Positions 44,057 to 52,355 of a DNA stretch of 64,000 nucleotides are shown here, piece by piece. The notes below the pieces were generated by a model. That model did not search any database. It saw nothing but the letters and a program-made list of their open reading frames with translations, and was not told where the DNA came from. Source of the DNA: Pelagibius sp040217155 (GTDB lineage: Bacteria; Pseudomonadota; Alphaproteobacteria; Kiloniellales; Kiloniellaceae); the NCBI GenBank assembly GCA_040217155.1, contig JAVJNS010000018.1:186001-250000 (forward strand), in the 5' to 3' direction. The first letter of the stretch is position 1, and each line of letters opens with the position of its first letter. Both the position numbers and the translations under genes were made by a program.

Positions 44057-45487
44057 ATGCAAGCCATGGTGCAACAGAGCGCCAAGACAATATTCGACAA
44101 AATCTGGGACAGCCACGTCGTCACCCGGCGGGACGACGGTGAGAGCCTGATCTACATCGACAGGCTGTTGCTCCAGGAAAATTCGTTTCACGCATTCGAC
44201 AAGATTCGCCGGGAAAACCGGAGGGTGCGCAATCCCGGCCAAGCCTTCGCCTTCGCCGATCACTATGTGCCGACCACCGACCGTACACGCGGCCTGGACG
44301 CGATCAAGGATCCTGAGATCCGCAACATGGTCGAACTGATTGAGTCCGACAGCCGGGCCCACGACATCGCGCTGTTCGGGCTGGGTGACGTTCGCCAGGG
44401 CATCCTTCACGTGGTCGGTCCCGAGCAGGGCATCACGCAGCCTGGACTGGTGATTGCCGGCGCCGACTCCCACACCTCGACCCACGGCGCGCTGGGTGCT
44501 TATGCCTTCGGCATCGGTTCCTCCGAGGTCGCCCATGTGCTGGCCGTGCAGGGCCTGTGGCGGGTCCGGCCCAAGACCATGCTGATTGACGTGATTGATA
44601 CCCTGCCGCCCGGCACCACCGCCAAGGACTTGATCCTCGCTATCATCGGCAGCATCGGCGCCGGCGGCGCGGTGGGCCACGTCATCGAGTACGCCGGACC
44701 CGGAATCCGGGGGCTCTCAGTCGAAGAGCGCATGACGGTCTGCAACATGTCGATCGAGGCAGGCGCACGTGCCGGCCTGGTCTCGCCGGACGATAAAGTC
44801 TTCGACTACATCAAGGGGCGCCCCTATGCCCCCAGGGAAGATGACTGGGATAAGGCCTTGGCCTATTGGCGCGCCCTGCCCAGCGATCCGGGCGCTGCCT
44901 ATGATCGCCGGGTCGAAATCACGGCAGCGGAGGTGGCGCCGATGGTCACCTGGGGCACCAGTCCCGACCAGTCCGCCCCGGTAACCGGGCGAGTGCCCGA
45001 CCCGACAGAGGAATGCGATCCGGAGAATCGCCGGCGTATGGAGCGGTCACTGGCCTACATGGACCTGCGGCCGCGCCAGGAATTGCGCAGCGTCACCATC
45101 AACCGCGCCTTTATCGGTTCCTGCACCAACAGCCGCATTGAGGATTTGCGCGCCGCCGCTGCTGTCGTGCAGGGGCGGCAGGCGCGGGTGCCGGCGATGG
45201 TGGTGCCCGGCTCCGGGCTCATCAAGCTGCAGGCGGAGGAAGAAGGCCTGCACGAGATTTTTCTCGCGGCCGGCTTCGAATGGCGCGAGCCGGGCTGTTC
45301 GATGTGCGTGGCGATAAACGGCGACAGCCTGAAACCGGGCGAGCGCTGCGCCTCTACCTCCAATCGCAACTTCGAAGGGCGCCAGGGACGCGGCGGCCGC
45401 ACCCACTTGATGAGCCCGGCAATGGCTGCGGCGGCGGCCGTGAGCGGTCATCTCTGCGACGTGCGCGATCTGTTGGCCGAGGAGTAG
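44057..45487 (+). CDS. leuC: LeuC-like hydro-lyase large subunit (3-isopropylmalate dehydratase family)
   Basis: Aconitase-superfamily subunit with a 4Fe-4S cluster. Cluster cysteines are visible in GSCTNSR and PGCSMC. From ATG 44057 (MQAMVQQSAK), preceded by GGAAGG, it has 476 residues; GTG 44018 and ATG 44066 are alternatives. Extensive LeuC blocks are kept: GPEQGITQPGLVIAGADSHT and CASTSNRNFEGRQGRGGRTH. It could be leucine-pathway LeuC, but it sits in a catabolic operon with an enolase-superfamily and a TauD-like gene and an operator-like site. The dedicated small subunit has an altered active-site loop. I favour a paralogue acting on another 2- or 3-hydroxy diacid. Confidence 0.88.
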   Translation: MQAMVQQSAKTIFDKIWDSHVVTRRDDGESLIYIDRLLLQENSFHAFDKIRRENRRVRNPGQAFAFADHYVPTTDRTRGLDAIKDPEIRNMVELIESDSRAHDIALFGLGDVRQGILHVVGPEQGITQPGLVIAGADSHTSTHGALGAYAFGIGSSEVAHVLAVQGLWRVRPKTMLIDVIDTLPPGTTAKDLILAIIGSIGAGGAVGHVIEYAGPGIRGLSVEERMTVCNMSIEAGARAGLVSPDDKVFDYIKGRPYAPREDDWDKALAYWRALPSDPGAAYDRRVEITAAEVAPMVTWGTSPDQSAPVTGRVPDPTEECDPENRRRMERSLAYMDLRPRQELRSVTINRAFIGSCTNSRIEDLRAAAAVVQGRQARVPAMVVPGSGLIKLQAEEEGLHEIFLAAGFEWREPGCSMCVAINGDSLKPGERCASTSNRNFEGRQGRGGRTHLMSPAMAAAAAVSGHLCDVRDLLAEE

Positions 45488-45492
45488 GAGCT

Positions 45493-46113
45493 ATGGAGCC
45501 CTTCCAAACGCTTACGGCCGTTGCGGCGCCGCTGGGTCAGTCAAACATCAACACCGACCAGATCTTCCCGGCGCGCATGATCAAGAAGCCGCGCACGGTC
45601 GGCTACGCCCAATTCACGTTCCACGACCTTCGGCGCGACGACAGAGGCGAGCTGCGGAGCGACTTCTCGCTCAACCAGACGCGCTATGACAAAGCTGGAG
45701 TTCTCATTGCAGGGATCAACTTCGGCTGCGGTTCTTCACGGGAAGGGGCTGTCTATACCTTGCTCGACTCAGGGTTTCGCGTCCTGATCGCCCCCAGCTT
45801 CGGCGACATCTTCGCCGCTAACTGCCTGAAGAACGGCCTGCTGACCATTGTACTGCCCGAGGCGAAGGTGGCCGATCTGCGGGAAGCGATTTCGACCGCG
45901 CCGGACCCGCGACTTACCATCGACTTGGAAGCCGAAACGATTACGCGCGCTTCCGGCGAGACGCTGGCCTTCTTGCCGGAACCTTTCCAGAAGCACTGCC
46001 TGCTCAACGGCCTCAACGAGATCGATCTTTCGCTGGCATTTCATAAGGAGATCGGGGCCTTTGAGGCGGCGCACCGCGCGCGCCTTCCGTGGCTGGCCCC
46101 TCGGCAACGATGA
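45493..46113 (+). CDS. leuD: LeuD-like hydro-lyase small subunit
   Basis: Swivelling-domain partner of the preceding LeuC-like protein, 206 residues from the ATG at 45493, five bases after its stop. Family blocks are present: SNINTDQIFPARMIKKP, NFGCGSSREG and APSFGDIFAANCLKNGL. In isopropylmalate isomerases the active-site segment reads SREHAPWAL; here it is SREGAVYTL, losing the His and Pro. This points to a different substrate, though no biochemical rule lets me name it. The stop overlaps the next gene by ATGA. Confidence 0.88.
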   Translation: MEPFQTLTAVAAPLGQSNINTDQIFPARMIKKPRTVGYAQFTFHDLRRDDRGELRSDFSLNQTRYDKAGVLIAGINFGCGSSREGAVYTLLDSGFRVLIAPSFGDIFAANCLKNGLLTIVLPEAKVADLREAISTAPDPRLTIDLEAETITRASGETLAFLPEPFQKHCLLNGLNEIDLSLAFHKEIGAFEAAHRARLPWLAPRQR

Positions 46114-47222
46114 CGCCTAGGATGCGCCTTCGCGAAGTCAGGCTCCATCGCGTCGACCTGCCGCTGGTCACGCCCTACCGCCTGTCCTACCGCACCTTTG
46201 AGACCTTCGAGCCCCTGCTGGTCGAACTGCGCGATGAGTCGGGTGCCATCGGCTGGGGGGAACAGCACATCTCTCCGGGCTCCAGCGCTGAGACCCGCAA
46301 CGGCGGCTGGAAATTCGCAAGCGAGCTTGCCGAACAGATCGTCGGCCTCGATGTGGGGGAAGCCAAGGCACGAGTCCAGGCCCGCGCTGCCGAGAGCAAG
46401 GTGGCGGCAGCGGCCTTGGTGACGGCCATCGAGATGCTGGAGGGTTCGCCTCTGCTGGCCACGAGATCGGAGCGCCGCTTTCGCCTGCTGACCGCCTTCA
46501 ACGCGACCGAGCGTGGCGCCATCGCGGAGGAAGTCGAGCGGCGGCTCGCGGAAGGCTTCCGCACTTTTAAGATCAAGGTCGGCCAGGATGTGGAGGCCGA
46601 TATCATGCGCTTTGCTTGGATCCAGGATTGCGTGGCCGGGCGGGCGACTCTCAGGGTCGATGCCAATCGCGCTTACAGCCGCGAAGACGGCTGCCGCTTT
46701 GCGTCTTCGATCGCGCCGGAGGGTGTGGAGCTTTTCGAGCAGCCCTGCGATGACACAGACTGGGAGGCCAATGCCGCTGTCGCCGCGGTATCGCTTGTGC
46801 CCCTAATGCTCGACGAGCCGATTTGCGCTCTGGCCGACATAGATCGCGCTGCCGGCATTGCGGGCGTCGGACTGTGCAAGGTGAAGCTGAAGCGTTTCGG
46901 TTCCCTGGACCAGTTGCGCGCGGCGATCCGCCATCTGCAGGCCAAAGGCCTGGGCGCCGTTCTCGGCGACGGCCTGGGGGCGGAGATCAACTGCTGGATG
47001 GAAGCCTGCGTGGCCGACGGTTGGATCGAAAACGCCGGAGAATTCAATGGTTTTGTGAAAATCCGTCCAGAAGTGCGGTTGTTGGCGCAGCCGCTGGCCT
47101 TCAAAGATGGTGAGATCGTATTGCCCGCAGGCTGGTGGCCGGAAGTGGATCGCCATCGACTGCAAGCCCGCTGCCTCGAAACCCAGCGCTTTGCACCGCC
47201 GGCCGCCGGGGCGCGGGCCTGA
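46110..47222 (+). CDS. Enolase-superfamily enzyme (mandelate racemase/muconate lactonizing type)
   Basis: Mg-dependent enzyme that abstracts a proton alpha to a carboxylate. ATG at 46110, coupled to leuD, gives 370 residues. The capping domain is N-terminal. In the barrel the acid-base pair is KIK (Lys154, Lys156). The metal ligands are Asp184 (RVDANRAY), Glu210 (LFEQPC) and Asp235 (LDEP), and an opposite Lys lies in CKVKLKRFG (257-261). This lysine pattern is that of the muconate-lactonizing/dipeptide-epimerase subgroup, not mandelate racemase proper. It could be a racemase, epimerase or cycloisomerase for the pathway acid. Confidence 0.88.
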   Translation: MTPRMRLREVRLHRVDLPLVTPYRLSYRTFETFEPLLVELRDESGAIGWGEQHISPGSSAETRNGGWKFASELAEQIVGLDVGEAKARVQARAAESKVAAAALVTAIEMLEGSPLLATRSERRFRLLTAFNATERGAIAEEVERRLAEGFRTFKIKVGQDVEADIMRFAWIQDCVAGRATLRVDANRAYSREDGCRFASSIAPEGVELFEQPCDDTDWEANAAVAAVSLVPLMLDEPICALADIDRAAGIAGVGLCKVKLKRFGSLDQLRAAIRHLQAKGLGAVLGDGLGAEINCWMEACVADGWIENAGEFNGFVKIRPEVRLLAQPLAFKDGEIVLPAGWWPEVDRHRLQARCLETQRFAPPAAGARA

Positions 47223-47248
47223 TGTTAACTGCAGCAAAGGAGGAAAAG

Positions 47249-48103
47249 ATGAAGATTGTGCCGTCTGGAGCTGCGCTGGGCGCTGAAGGGCAGGGTATTG
47301 ATCTGGCGATGCCACTTGAGGCCGCGACGCTTGAACGCATAAAGGCGGCTTGGGACGAACACCTGGTCCTGGTCTTTCGCGGTCAGGAGATGAGCGATCC
47401 CGATCTGTTGGCTTTCAGCCGGCATTTCGGAGAGCTCGATCCGCCGGGCCCGAACCCCTACGGCATTACCTTCCTGCCGGCATTTCCGGAGATCAACGTC
47501 ATCTCCAATTTGAAGGACGACCAGGCGCGGCCCATCGGCAACCTGGGCGCCGGTGAGGCGGTATGGCATGCGGACATGACCTACATCGAAACGCCGCCCA
47601 AGGGGGCAATTCTCCATGCGTTGGAGATTCCGGTTGGCCAGGGCGACACCCATTTCGCCAATATGGCGAGGGCCTACGAGGACTTGCCAAAGGATCTCAA
47701 GGTGGCGATCGAAGGCCGCAAATGCATTCACGATGCCGCCCATAACAGCGCCGGCATGCTGCGCAAGGGCTATGACGAGATAACGGACCCGCGGCGGACC
47801 CCCGGGGCGCATCATCCGCTGGTCCGAGAGGATCCGGCAAGCGGTCGCCGCGCCCTCTTCCTGGGCCGGCGCCCGCATGCCTACGTCGTTGGACTGGAGC
47901 CGGACGAGAGCGACGCATTGCTCGACCGACTCTGGGAGCATGCGACCCAGGCGAAGTTCGCCTGGACCCATAAGTGGCAGCCGGGAGATCTGTTGATGTG
48001 GCAGAACCTCTGGATCCTGCATCGCCGCGACGGCTTCGATGAAAGCGCGCGGCGCATCCTCCACCGCACCCAGATCAAGGGTGACGAGACTATCCTCGGC
48101 TAG
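47249..48103 (+). CDS. TauD/TfdA family 2-oxoglutarate-dependent dioxygenase
   Basis: Non-heme Fe(II) dioxygenase. ATG 47249 with a strong AAAGGAGG gives 284 residues. The facial triad is present: His107 and Asp109 (VWHADMTY) and His258 (WILHRRDGF), with the oxoglutarate-binding Arg about ten residues later. TauD releases sulfite from taurine and TfdA cleaves an ether, so this member may open a sulfonate, ether or similar substituent on the growth substrate. It ends the leuC-leuD-enolase operon. Its stop shares the CTAG tetramer with the convergent lyase gene. Confidence 0.9.
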   Translation: MKIVPSGAALGAEGQGIDLAMPLEAATLERIKAAWDEHLVLVFRGQEMSDPDLLAFSRHFGELDPPGPNPYGITFLPAFPEINVISNLKDDQARPIGNLGAGEAVWHADMTYIETPPKGAILHALEIPVGQGDTHFANMARAYEDLPKDLKVAIEGRKCIHDAAHNSAGMLRKGYDEITDPRRTPGAHHPLVREDPASGRRALFLGRRPHAYVVGLEPDESDALLDRLWEHATQAKFAWTHKWQPGDLLMWQNLWILHRRDGFDESARRILHRTQIKGDETILG

Positions 48104-48963
48104 CCGCCGAATCGGTTGGCGAACGCCAGCCAACTCTCTTGTTCGACGACGGTGTCGCGCTCGGGCAGTGGGCAGAGCAGTTCTGATACCGCGCCCGAAT
48201 CGCCATCGCGATGGATCGCGGCCAGAACCTGACCCATGGCTTGGATTGCGGCGCGCTGCAGGTCCGACGGGACGATGACCAGCTTGTAGCCGAGAGCCGC
48301 CAGTTCGCCTGCCGCGGTGAAGGGCGTACGGCCGCCGCGGAACATATTGATCATCAAGGGCGCGTCGAGGCGCTGAGGAATCGCCGCGATCTGTGCCGGT
48401 GTTTCCGGCGCTTCCAGAAACAGGATATCGGCGCCGGCTTCCCGATAGGCCGCCGCGCGCGCCAGCGCGGCATCGAAGCCCTCGACGGCGATGGCATCGC
48501 TGCGCGCGGCGATGATGAAGTCATCGTCAAGGCGGGCATCGACGGCCGCCTTGATCTTGTCGGCCATTTCCGTAGTGGCGATCAGCGACTTTCCGGCCAG
48601 ATGCCCGCAGCGCTTGGGAAACCCCTGGTCCTCGATGTGAAGCCCGGCGATACCGGTAGTCTCGAAGGAGCGAATCGTACGGCGCAGGTGCAGCGAGGTG
48701 CCGTGCCCGGTATCGCCGTCGGCAAGGACCGGGGCCGCCGCCGCTTCGACGATCTGCGTCAGGCGGGCGGCCATTTCGGCCATGCCGACGAGCCCCAGAT
48801 CGGGCAGGCCGAAGCTGCGCGCGATAGCGCCGCCGCTGGCGTAGATCGCAGCGAATCCCGCCTGCCGTGCCATGCCGGCCGAAAGGCCGTCGAAAACGCC
48901 CGGTGCGACCAGTGGGCTCCGTTCGGCCATCAACTTCTTAAAGGCGCTTCCGGGTCCCGGCAT
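48100..48963 (-). CDS. Isocitrate lyase/PEP-mutase superfamily lyase
   Basis: TIM-barrel C-C lyase, 287 residues from the ATG at 48963 with AGGAGAG upstream. Mg-binding DGDTGHG (Asp82, Asp84) and EDQ (Glu111, Asp112) are intact. The loop PKRCGH, with Cys119, is the mark of true lyases (isocitrate, 2-methylisocitrate, dimethylmalate) as opposed to mutases. Its length fits 2-methylisocitrate or 2,3-dimethylmalate lyase and oxaloacetate decarboxylase relatives. Sites C and D lie upstream between it and the Tct transporter. It would cleave the pathway hydroxy-acid to pyruvate or glyoxylate plus a second acid. Confidence 0.88.
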   Translation of the reverse strand: MPGPGSAFKKLMAERSPLVAPGVFDGLSAGMARQAGFAAIYASGGAIARSFGLPDLGLVGMAEMAARLTQIVEAAAAPVLADGDTGHGTSLHLRRTIRSFETTGIAGLHIEDQGFPKRCGHLAGKSLIATTEMADKIKAAVDARLDDDFIIAARSDAIAVEGFDAALARAAAYREAGADILFLEAPETPAQIAAIPQRLDAPLMINMFRGGRTPFTAAGELAALGYKLVIVPSDLQRAAIQAMGQVLAAIHRDGDSGAVSELLCPLPERDTVVEQESWLAFANRFGG

Positions 48964-49006
48964 GACTTCTCTCCTGCTTCTGTGTCTGTGGTTCGACTGT
49001 TTCGTT

Positions 49007-49016
49007 CTGTCTACAA
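49007..49016. promoter_or_regulatory. Operator candidate C (CTGTCTACAA)
   Basis: One mismatch from site B. It lies 44 bases upstream of the lyase start on the minus strand, the same distance as site B from the leuC-like start. Confidence 0.5.
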
Positions 49017-49125
49017 TACGCATGACCTGCGGGGCTCGCATTTCGCAAGGACGCGCGGATTTCTGCAACTATTTGCCTATCTTGGCCAGGGTCTTTGTCG
49101 GCAGACGAGATTTTTTGCGGGCATT

Positions 49126-49135
49126 TTGTTGACAA
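49126..49135. promoter_or_regulatory. Operator candidate D (TTGTTGACAA)
   Basis: One mismatch from the perfect palindrome of site A, within TTTTGTTGACAATTT. It lies about 150 bases upstream of the Tct binding-protein gene. Confidence 0.5.
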
Positions 49136-49283
49136 TTTCATCCATAGTCGAGCATCCTGTGCCGGCAACTGGTTCGGCGGATGCCGGTGGCGCGTGAGCG
49201 CGACCAGGCATTGGGCCGCCCCGCACACGAAAGCCGGCCCAGGAAAGAGGCCGGCGCCAGAACGGCCTTATTGGGAGGAAACT

Positions 49284-50264
49284 ATGAAAACTGAAATCAA
49301 GACAGCTTGCCGCGGCGTATTGGCGGCGGCTTTTGGTGTTCTCGTTGTCGCTGCCGCGCCGGCGGCGGCGCAGGAAACCATACCGGAATGCAACATTGAG
49401 GTCGTGATTCACTCCGCCTATGGCGGCGGAACGGACACGACCGCGCGCATGATGATGATCCGCACGCGCCGGGAACTTGAACGAGACATGGCGGTTATTG
49501 CCCAGCGCGGTGGCTCCGGCGCCAAGGCGCAGAACTATGTACTGAGCAAGCCAGCCGACGGCTGCACGGTTATGGCGCTGACCCAGTCCCATCTCTACAC
49601 CATGGCCCGCGGCAAGTCCGACATGAAGATCGACGACATCCTCGGGGTGGCTCGCGCCATGGATGACCCGACGTTCATCGTGGTCAATGCCGAGGGAAAA
49701 TTGAAAACTCTGGAAGACTTGATCGCCGCGTCTAAGGAAGCGCCGCTGAACTGGGGTGTGGCGCAGATCGGCGGTACCGAGCACATCGGCCTGGCACAGT
49801 TGGCCAAGGCGGCCGATTTCAAGTACAAGGTCGTACCCTTCGGTTCCGGTGCGCAGATGGTGCAGGCGCTGCTTTCCGGAGCCATCGACGCCACGCTGCC
49901 GAATGTCAGTGAAGGCGCATCGCAGGTCGAAGAGGGCTCCTTCAGCGCGCTGGCTGTGATGGCGGAAAAGCGGCTCGCGGATTTCCCCGACGTGCCGACC
50001 ACCTACGAGAAGGGCTACAAGGTGAAAACCTCCACGACGCGGGGTTATGCCGTTCTCGCCTCTACGCCGAAGCCTGTGATCGAGCAGATCTCGGCTGCCA
50101 TGGTCAAAGCCATGAAGCACGACACCTTCGCGAATTATCTAGCAAGTTCGGGACTTACGCCCGAGGACAGTGTCGCCGGTTGGGAAATCTGGGATAAGCA
50201 ACTGAAAGAAGAGTACGCGATCGCCGCCGAGGCGCTCAAAGAACTCGGCTTGATGGATCAGTAG
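49284..50264 (+). CDS. Tripartite tricarboxylate transporter substrate-binding protein (TctC/Bug family)
   Basis: Periplasmic binding protein for carboxylates, 326 residues. GGGAGG precedes the ATG. The signal peptide ends near AAAAQE. The mature protein has the family start IEVVIHSAYGGGTDTTARMM, the VIAQRGGSGAKAQNYV strand and ADGCTVMALTQSH. It is the first gene of a tctC-tctB-tctA operon, so it probably captures the substrate of the adjacent catabolic enzymes. Bug proteins bind many small carboxylates, so the ligand is open. Confidence 0.92.
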   Translation: MKTEIKTACRGVLAAAFGVLVVAAAPAAAQETIPECNIEVVIHSAYGGGTDTTARMMMIRTRRELERDMAVIAQRGGSGAKAQNYVLSKPADGCTVMALTQSHLYTMARGKSDMKIDDILGVARAMDDPTFIVVNAEGKLKTLEDLIAASKEAPLNWGVAQIGGTEHIGLAQLAKAADFKYKVVPFGSGAQMVQALLSGAIDATLPNVSEGASQVEEGSFSALAVMAEKRLADFPDVPTTYEKGYKVKTSTTRGYAVLASTPKPVIEQISAAMVKAMKHDTFANYLASSGLTPEDSVAGWEIWDKQLKEEYAIAAEALKELGLMDQ

Positions 50265-50296
50265 TCCAATATCGTCTCCGTCTCTGGGAGGACGTC

Positions 50297-50842
50297 ATGT
50301 CTAAAGAGACTGGCGAGGCCGGGGGCATGGAGGGCGCGCGAACGGTAAAACCGATCGCGCGCCTGATCCACCCGGTCGACGCTTTGCTCTCGCTGGTGAT
50401 CTTGGCCTTGGTAGCCTGGATCTACTACGAGACGACACAGTTCGAGGAGGTGTCATTCCTCTTCACCCAGAACGTGCCGCCGCAGATGTTCCCACGTATC
50501 CTGCTGGCCTTCATTGCCTTGCTGGCCCTCGCGATGCCCTTCGAGCACCTGTTGCTGAAGCGCAAGGGCAAAGACATCGACAAGGACCGGCGGAATCCCG
50601 TGAAGGGCATTGCCTGGCTGACCATCGTGGCGCTGGTTGCGGTGGTTGGGGTTTCGCCGCTGCTCGGAACGATGCTGACAATGACGGCCGTCTGCCTTGT
50701 CGTCCCGTTTCTCTGGGGCGAACGGCGGCTGCGCGTTGTCCTGCCCTTCGCGGTCATTTTTCCACTCTGCGTCGCCTTTCTGTTCAGTTTTGTTCTGGGC
50801 GTTTACTTCGATCCGGGCGTGCTCGGAATTACGATAAGGTAG
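50297..50842 (+). CDS. Tripartite tricarboxylate transporter small permease TctB
   Basis: 181 residues with four membrane helices: about 27-45, 65-85, 105-125 (LTIVALVAVVGVSPLLGTML) and a long double-hydrophobic C-terminus. The segment FTQNVPPQMFPRILLAF after the first helix is typical of TctB. It lies between tctC and tctA, with GGGAGG upstream. TctB is the least conserved part of these systems. Confidence 0.88.
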   Translation: MSKETGEAGGMEGARTVKPIARLIHPVDALLSLVILALVAWIYYETTQFEEVSFLFTQNVPPQMFPRILLAFIALLALAMPFEHLLLKRKGKDIDKDRRNPVKGIAWLTIVALVAVVGVSPLLGTMLTMTAVCLVVPFLWGERRLRVVLPFAVIFPLCVAFLFSFVLGVYFDPGVLGITIR

Positions 50843-50851
50843 GAGTTTTCG

Positions 50852-52345
50852 TTGGAAGCCGTCGTCGAAGGCCTGAGTCTTCTTATCGATCCGTTCAACA
50901 TTGCGCTGATTCTCGGCGGCGTTGTCATCGGCGTTCTGGTTGGAGCTTTGCCGGGGCTGAGTTCGCCGATGGCGATCGCGCTGCTGATACCCTTCACCAT
51001 TCAACTGGAGCCGGTGCCGGCCATCTCGATGATGGCGGCACTCTACTGTGCTGGCACCTTCGGCGGCTCGATCACGGCGATTCTGATCAATGCCCCGGGC
51101 GCGCCGCCGGCGGCGGCCACGGCCCTTGACGGCTATCCCATGGCCAAAAAGGGCGAACCCGGGCGGGCCCTGGGGCTGGCAACGGTCGCGAGTGTGGTCG
51201 GTGGAGTTTTCAGCCTCATCATCTTCATCTTCGCGGCGCCGCTTCTGGCGTCTGTCGCTTTGAAGTTCCGGCCGCCGGAGTACTTTGCGCTGGCGGTCTT
51301 TGCGCTCTCGATGCTGGCCTCCTTGAGTGGCAAGTCCTCGCTGCGCAATCTCATGTCCGGCGCGGTTGGGGTGCTGATCGGCACCATCGGTGTGCACCTG
51401 ACCACCGGTGTGGAGCGCTTTACTTTCGACATCCCCGAATTGACCGAAGGCATTCACTTCGTGCCGGTACTGATCGGGCTTTTTGCCATGGGCGAGATGC
51501 TCAACCAATCGCAGACCCTGGACAAGGCCTTCGAACGCATCCGCGCCACCGCCACCAAGCTGCCGAGCCTGGCCGAACTGAAAGAACTCAAGTACACGAT
51601 CATGCGCTCTTCCGGGCTCGGAACCTTCATCGGTATTCTACCCGCTGAAGGCTCCACCGTGGCGGCTATCATGGGGTACAATGAGGCCAAGCGCTGGTCG
51701 AAGAAGAAAGAGGAATTCGGCACCGGAACGCCTGAAGGCATTGTCGGGCCGGAGGCAGCTAACAACGCGGCCGCGGGCGGGGCCATGGTCCCGACACTGG
51801 CACTGGGCATTCCGGGCAGCGGCTCGACGGCGCTGATCTTGGCGGCCCTGATCATGCATGGCTTTCGCCCGGGGCCTTACCTTATCAATGAGACTCCGGA
51901 GTTCATCTACGCGATCTTCGGCGCGATGCTGATTGCCAACATCGGGTTTCTGGTGATCGGCCTGGTCGGCGCCAAGTTCTTTTCTCTGGTGACCTTCATT
52001 CCGAGTCGCCTCTTGTGGCCGGCGGTTTTCGTCTTTTCGATGATCGGCTCGTACTCCTACGGGGCTTCGATGTTCGACGTGTGGGTCATGCTGATCTCCG
52101 GCATCGTCGGATTTTTCATGCTGCGCCACGGTTTTTCGCCGGCGCCGCTGGTGATGGGTCTCATTCTCGGCAAGCTGGTCGAGGAAACCTTCTCCCAATC
52201 GATGATCATCTACGACAACAACTTCCTGCGCCTCTTGGAAAGCCCGATCGTGCTGCTGTTCTTTGCGCTGACGCTTCTCAGCCTGTCCTCGCCGCTTTGG
52301 TCGCTGCTGCGCCAGAGGCGTGATGTGGCTAAGAAGGAAGCCTGA
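50852..52345 (+). CDS. Tripartite tricarboxylate transporter large permease TctA
   Basis: 497 residues with about ten to twelve membrane helices. The hallmark GALPGLSSPMAIALLIPFT is near the N-terminus, followed by YCAGTFGGSITAILINAPGA and the mid-protein GPEAANNAAAGGAMVPTLAL. It uses a TTG start at 50852, 9 bases after tctB, with TAGGAG upstream. It imports the ligand of the binding protein using the ion gradient. The stop overlaps a longer open frame of the next gene. Confidence 0.93.
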   Translation: MEAVVEGLSLLIDPFNIALILGGVVIGVLVGALPGLSSPMAIALLIPFTIQLEPVPAISMMAALYCAGTFGGSITAILINAPGAPPAAATALDGYPMAKKGEPGRALGLATVASVVGGVFSLIIFIFAAPLLASVALKFRPPEYFALAVFALSMLASLSGKSSLRNLMSGAVGVLIGTIGVHLTTGVERFTFDIPELTEGIHFVPVLIGLFAMGEMLNQSQTLDKAFERIRATATKLPSLAELKELKYTIMRSSGLGTFIGILPAEGSTVAAIMGYNEAKRWSKKKEEFGTGTPEGIVGPEAANNAAAGGAMVPTLALGIPGSGSTALILAALIMHGFRPGPYLINETPEFIYAIFGAMLIANIGFLVIGLVGAKFFSLVTFIPSRLLWPAVFVFSMIGSYSYGASMFDVWVMLISGIVGFFMLRHGFSPAPLVMGLILGKLVEETFSQSMIIYDNNFLRLLESPIVLLFFALTLLSLSSPLWSLLRQRRDVAKKEA

Positions 52346-52355
52346 GGCGGCAACG

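Larger units (their letters stand above)
48964..49283. other. Divergent control region between the lyase and Tct operons
   Basis: These 320 bases hold no gene. They contain operator candidates C (49007) and D (49126), 119 bases apart, one near each divergent gene. Confidence 0.6.

Noticed and set aside
48211..49197. Plus-strand frame of 328 codons across the lyase gene and its promoter region
   Set aside because: Antisense to a gene with an intact KRCGH motif, and it would run through the operator region.
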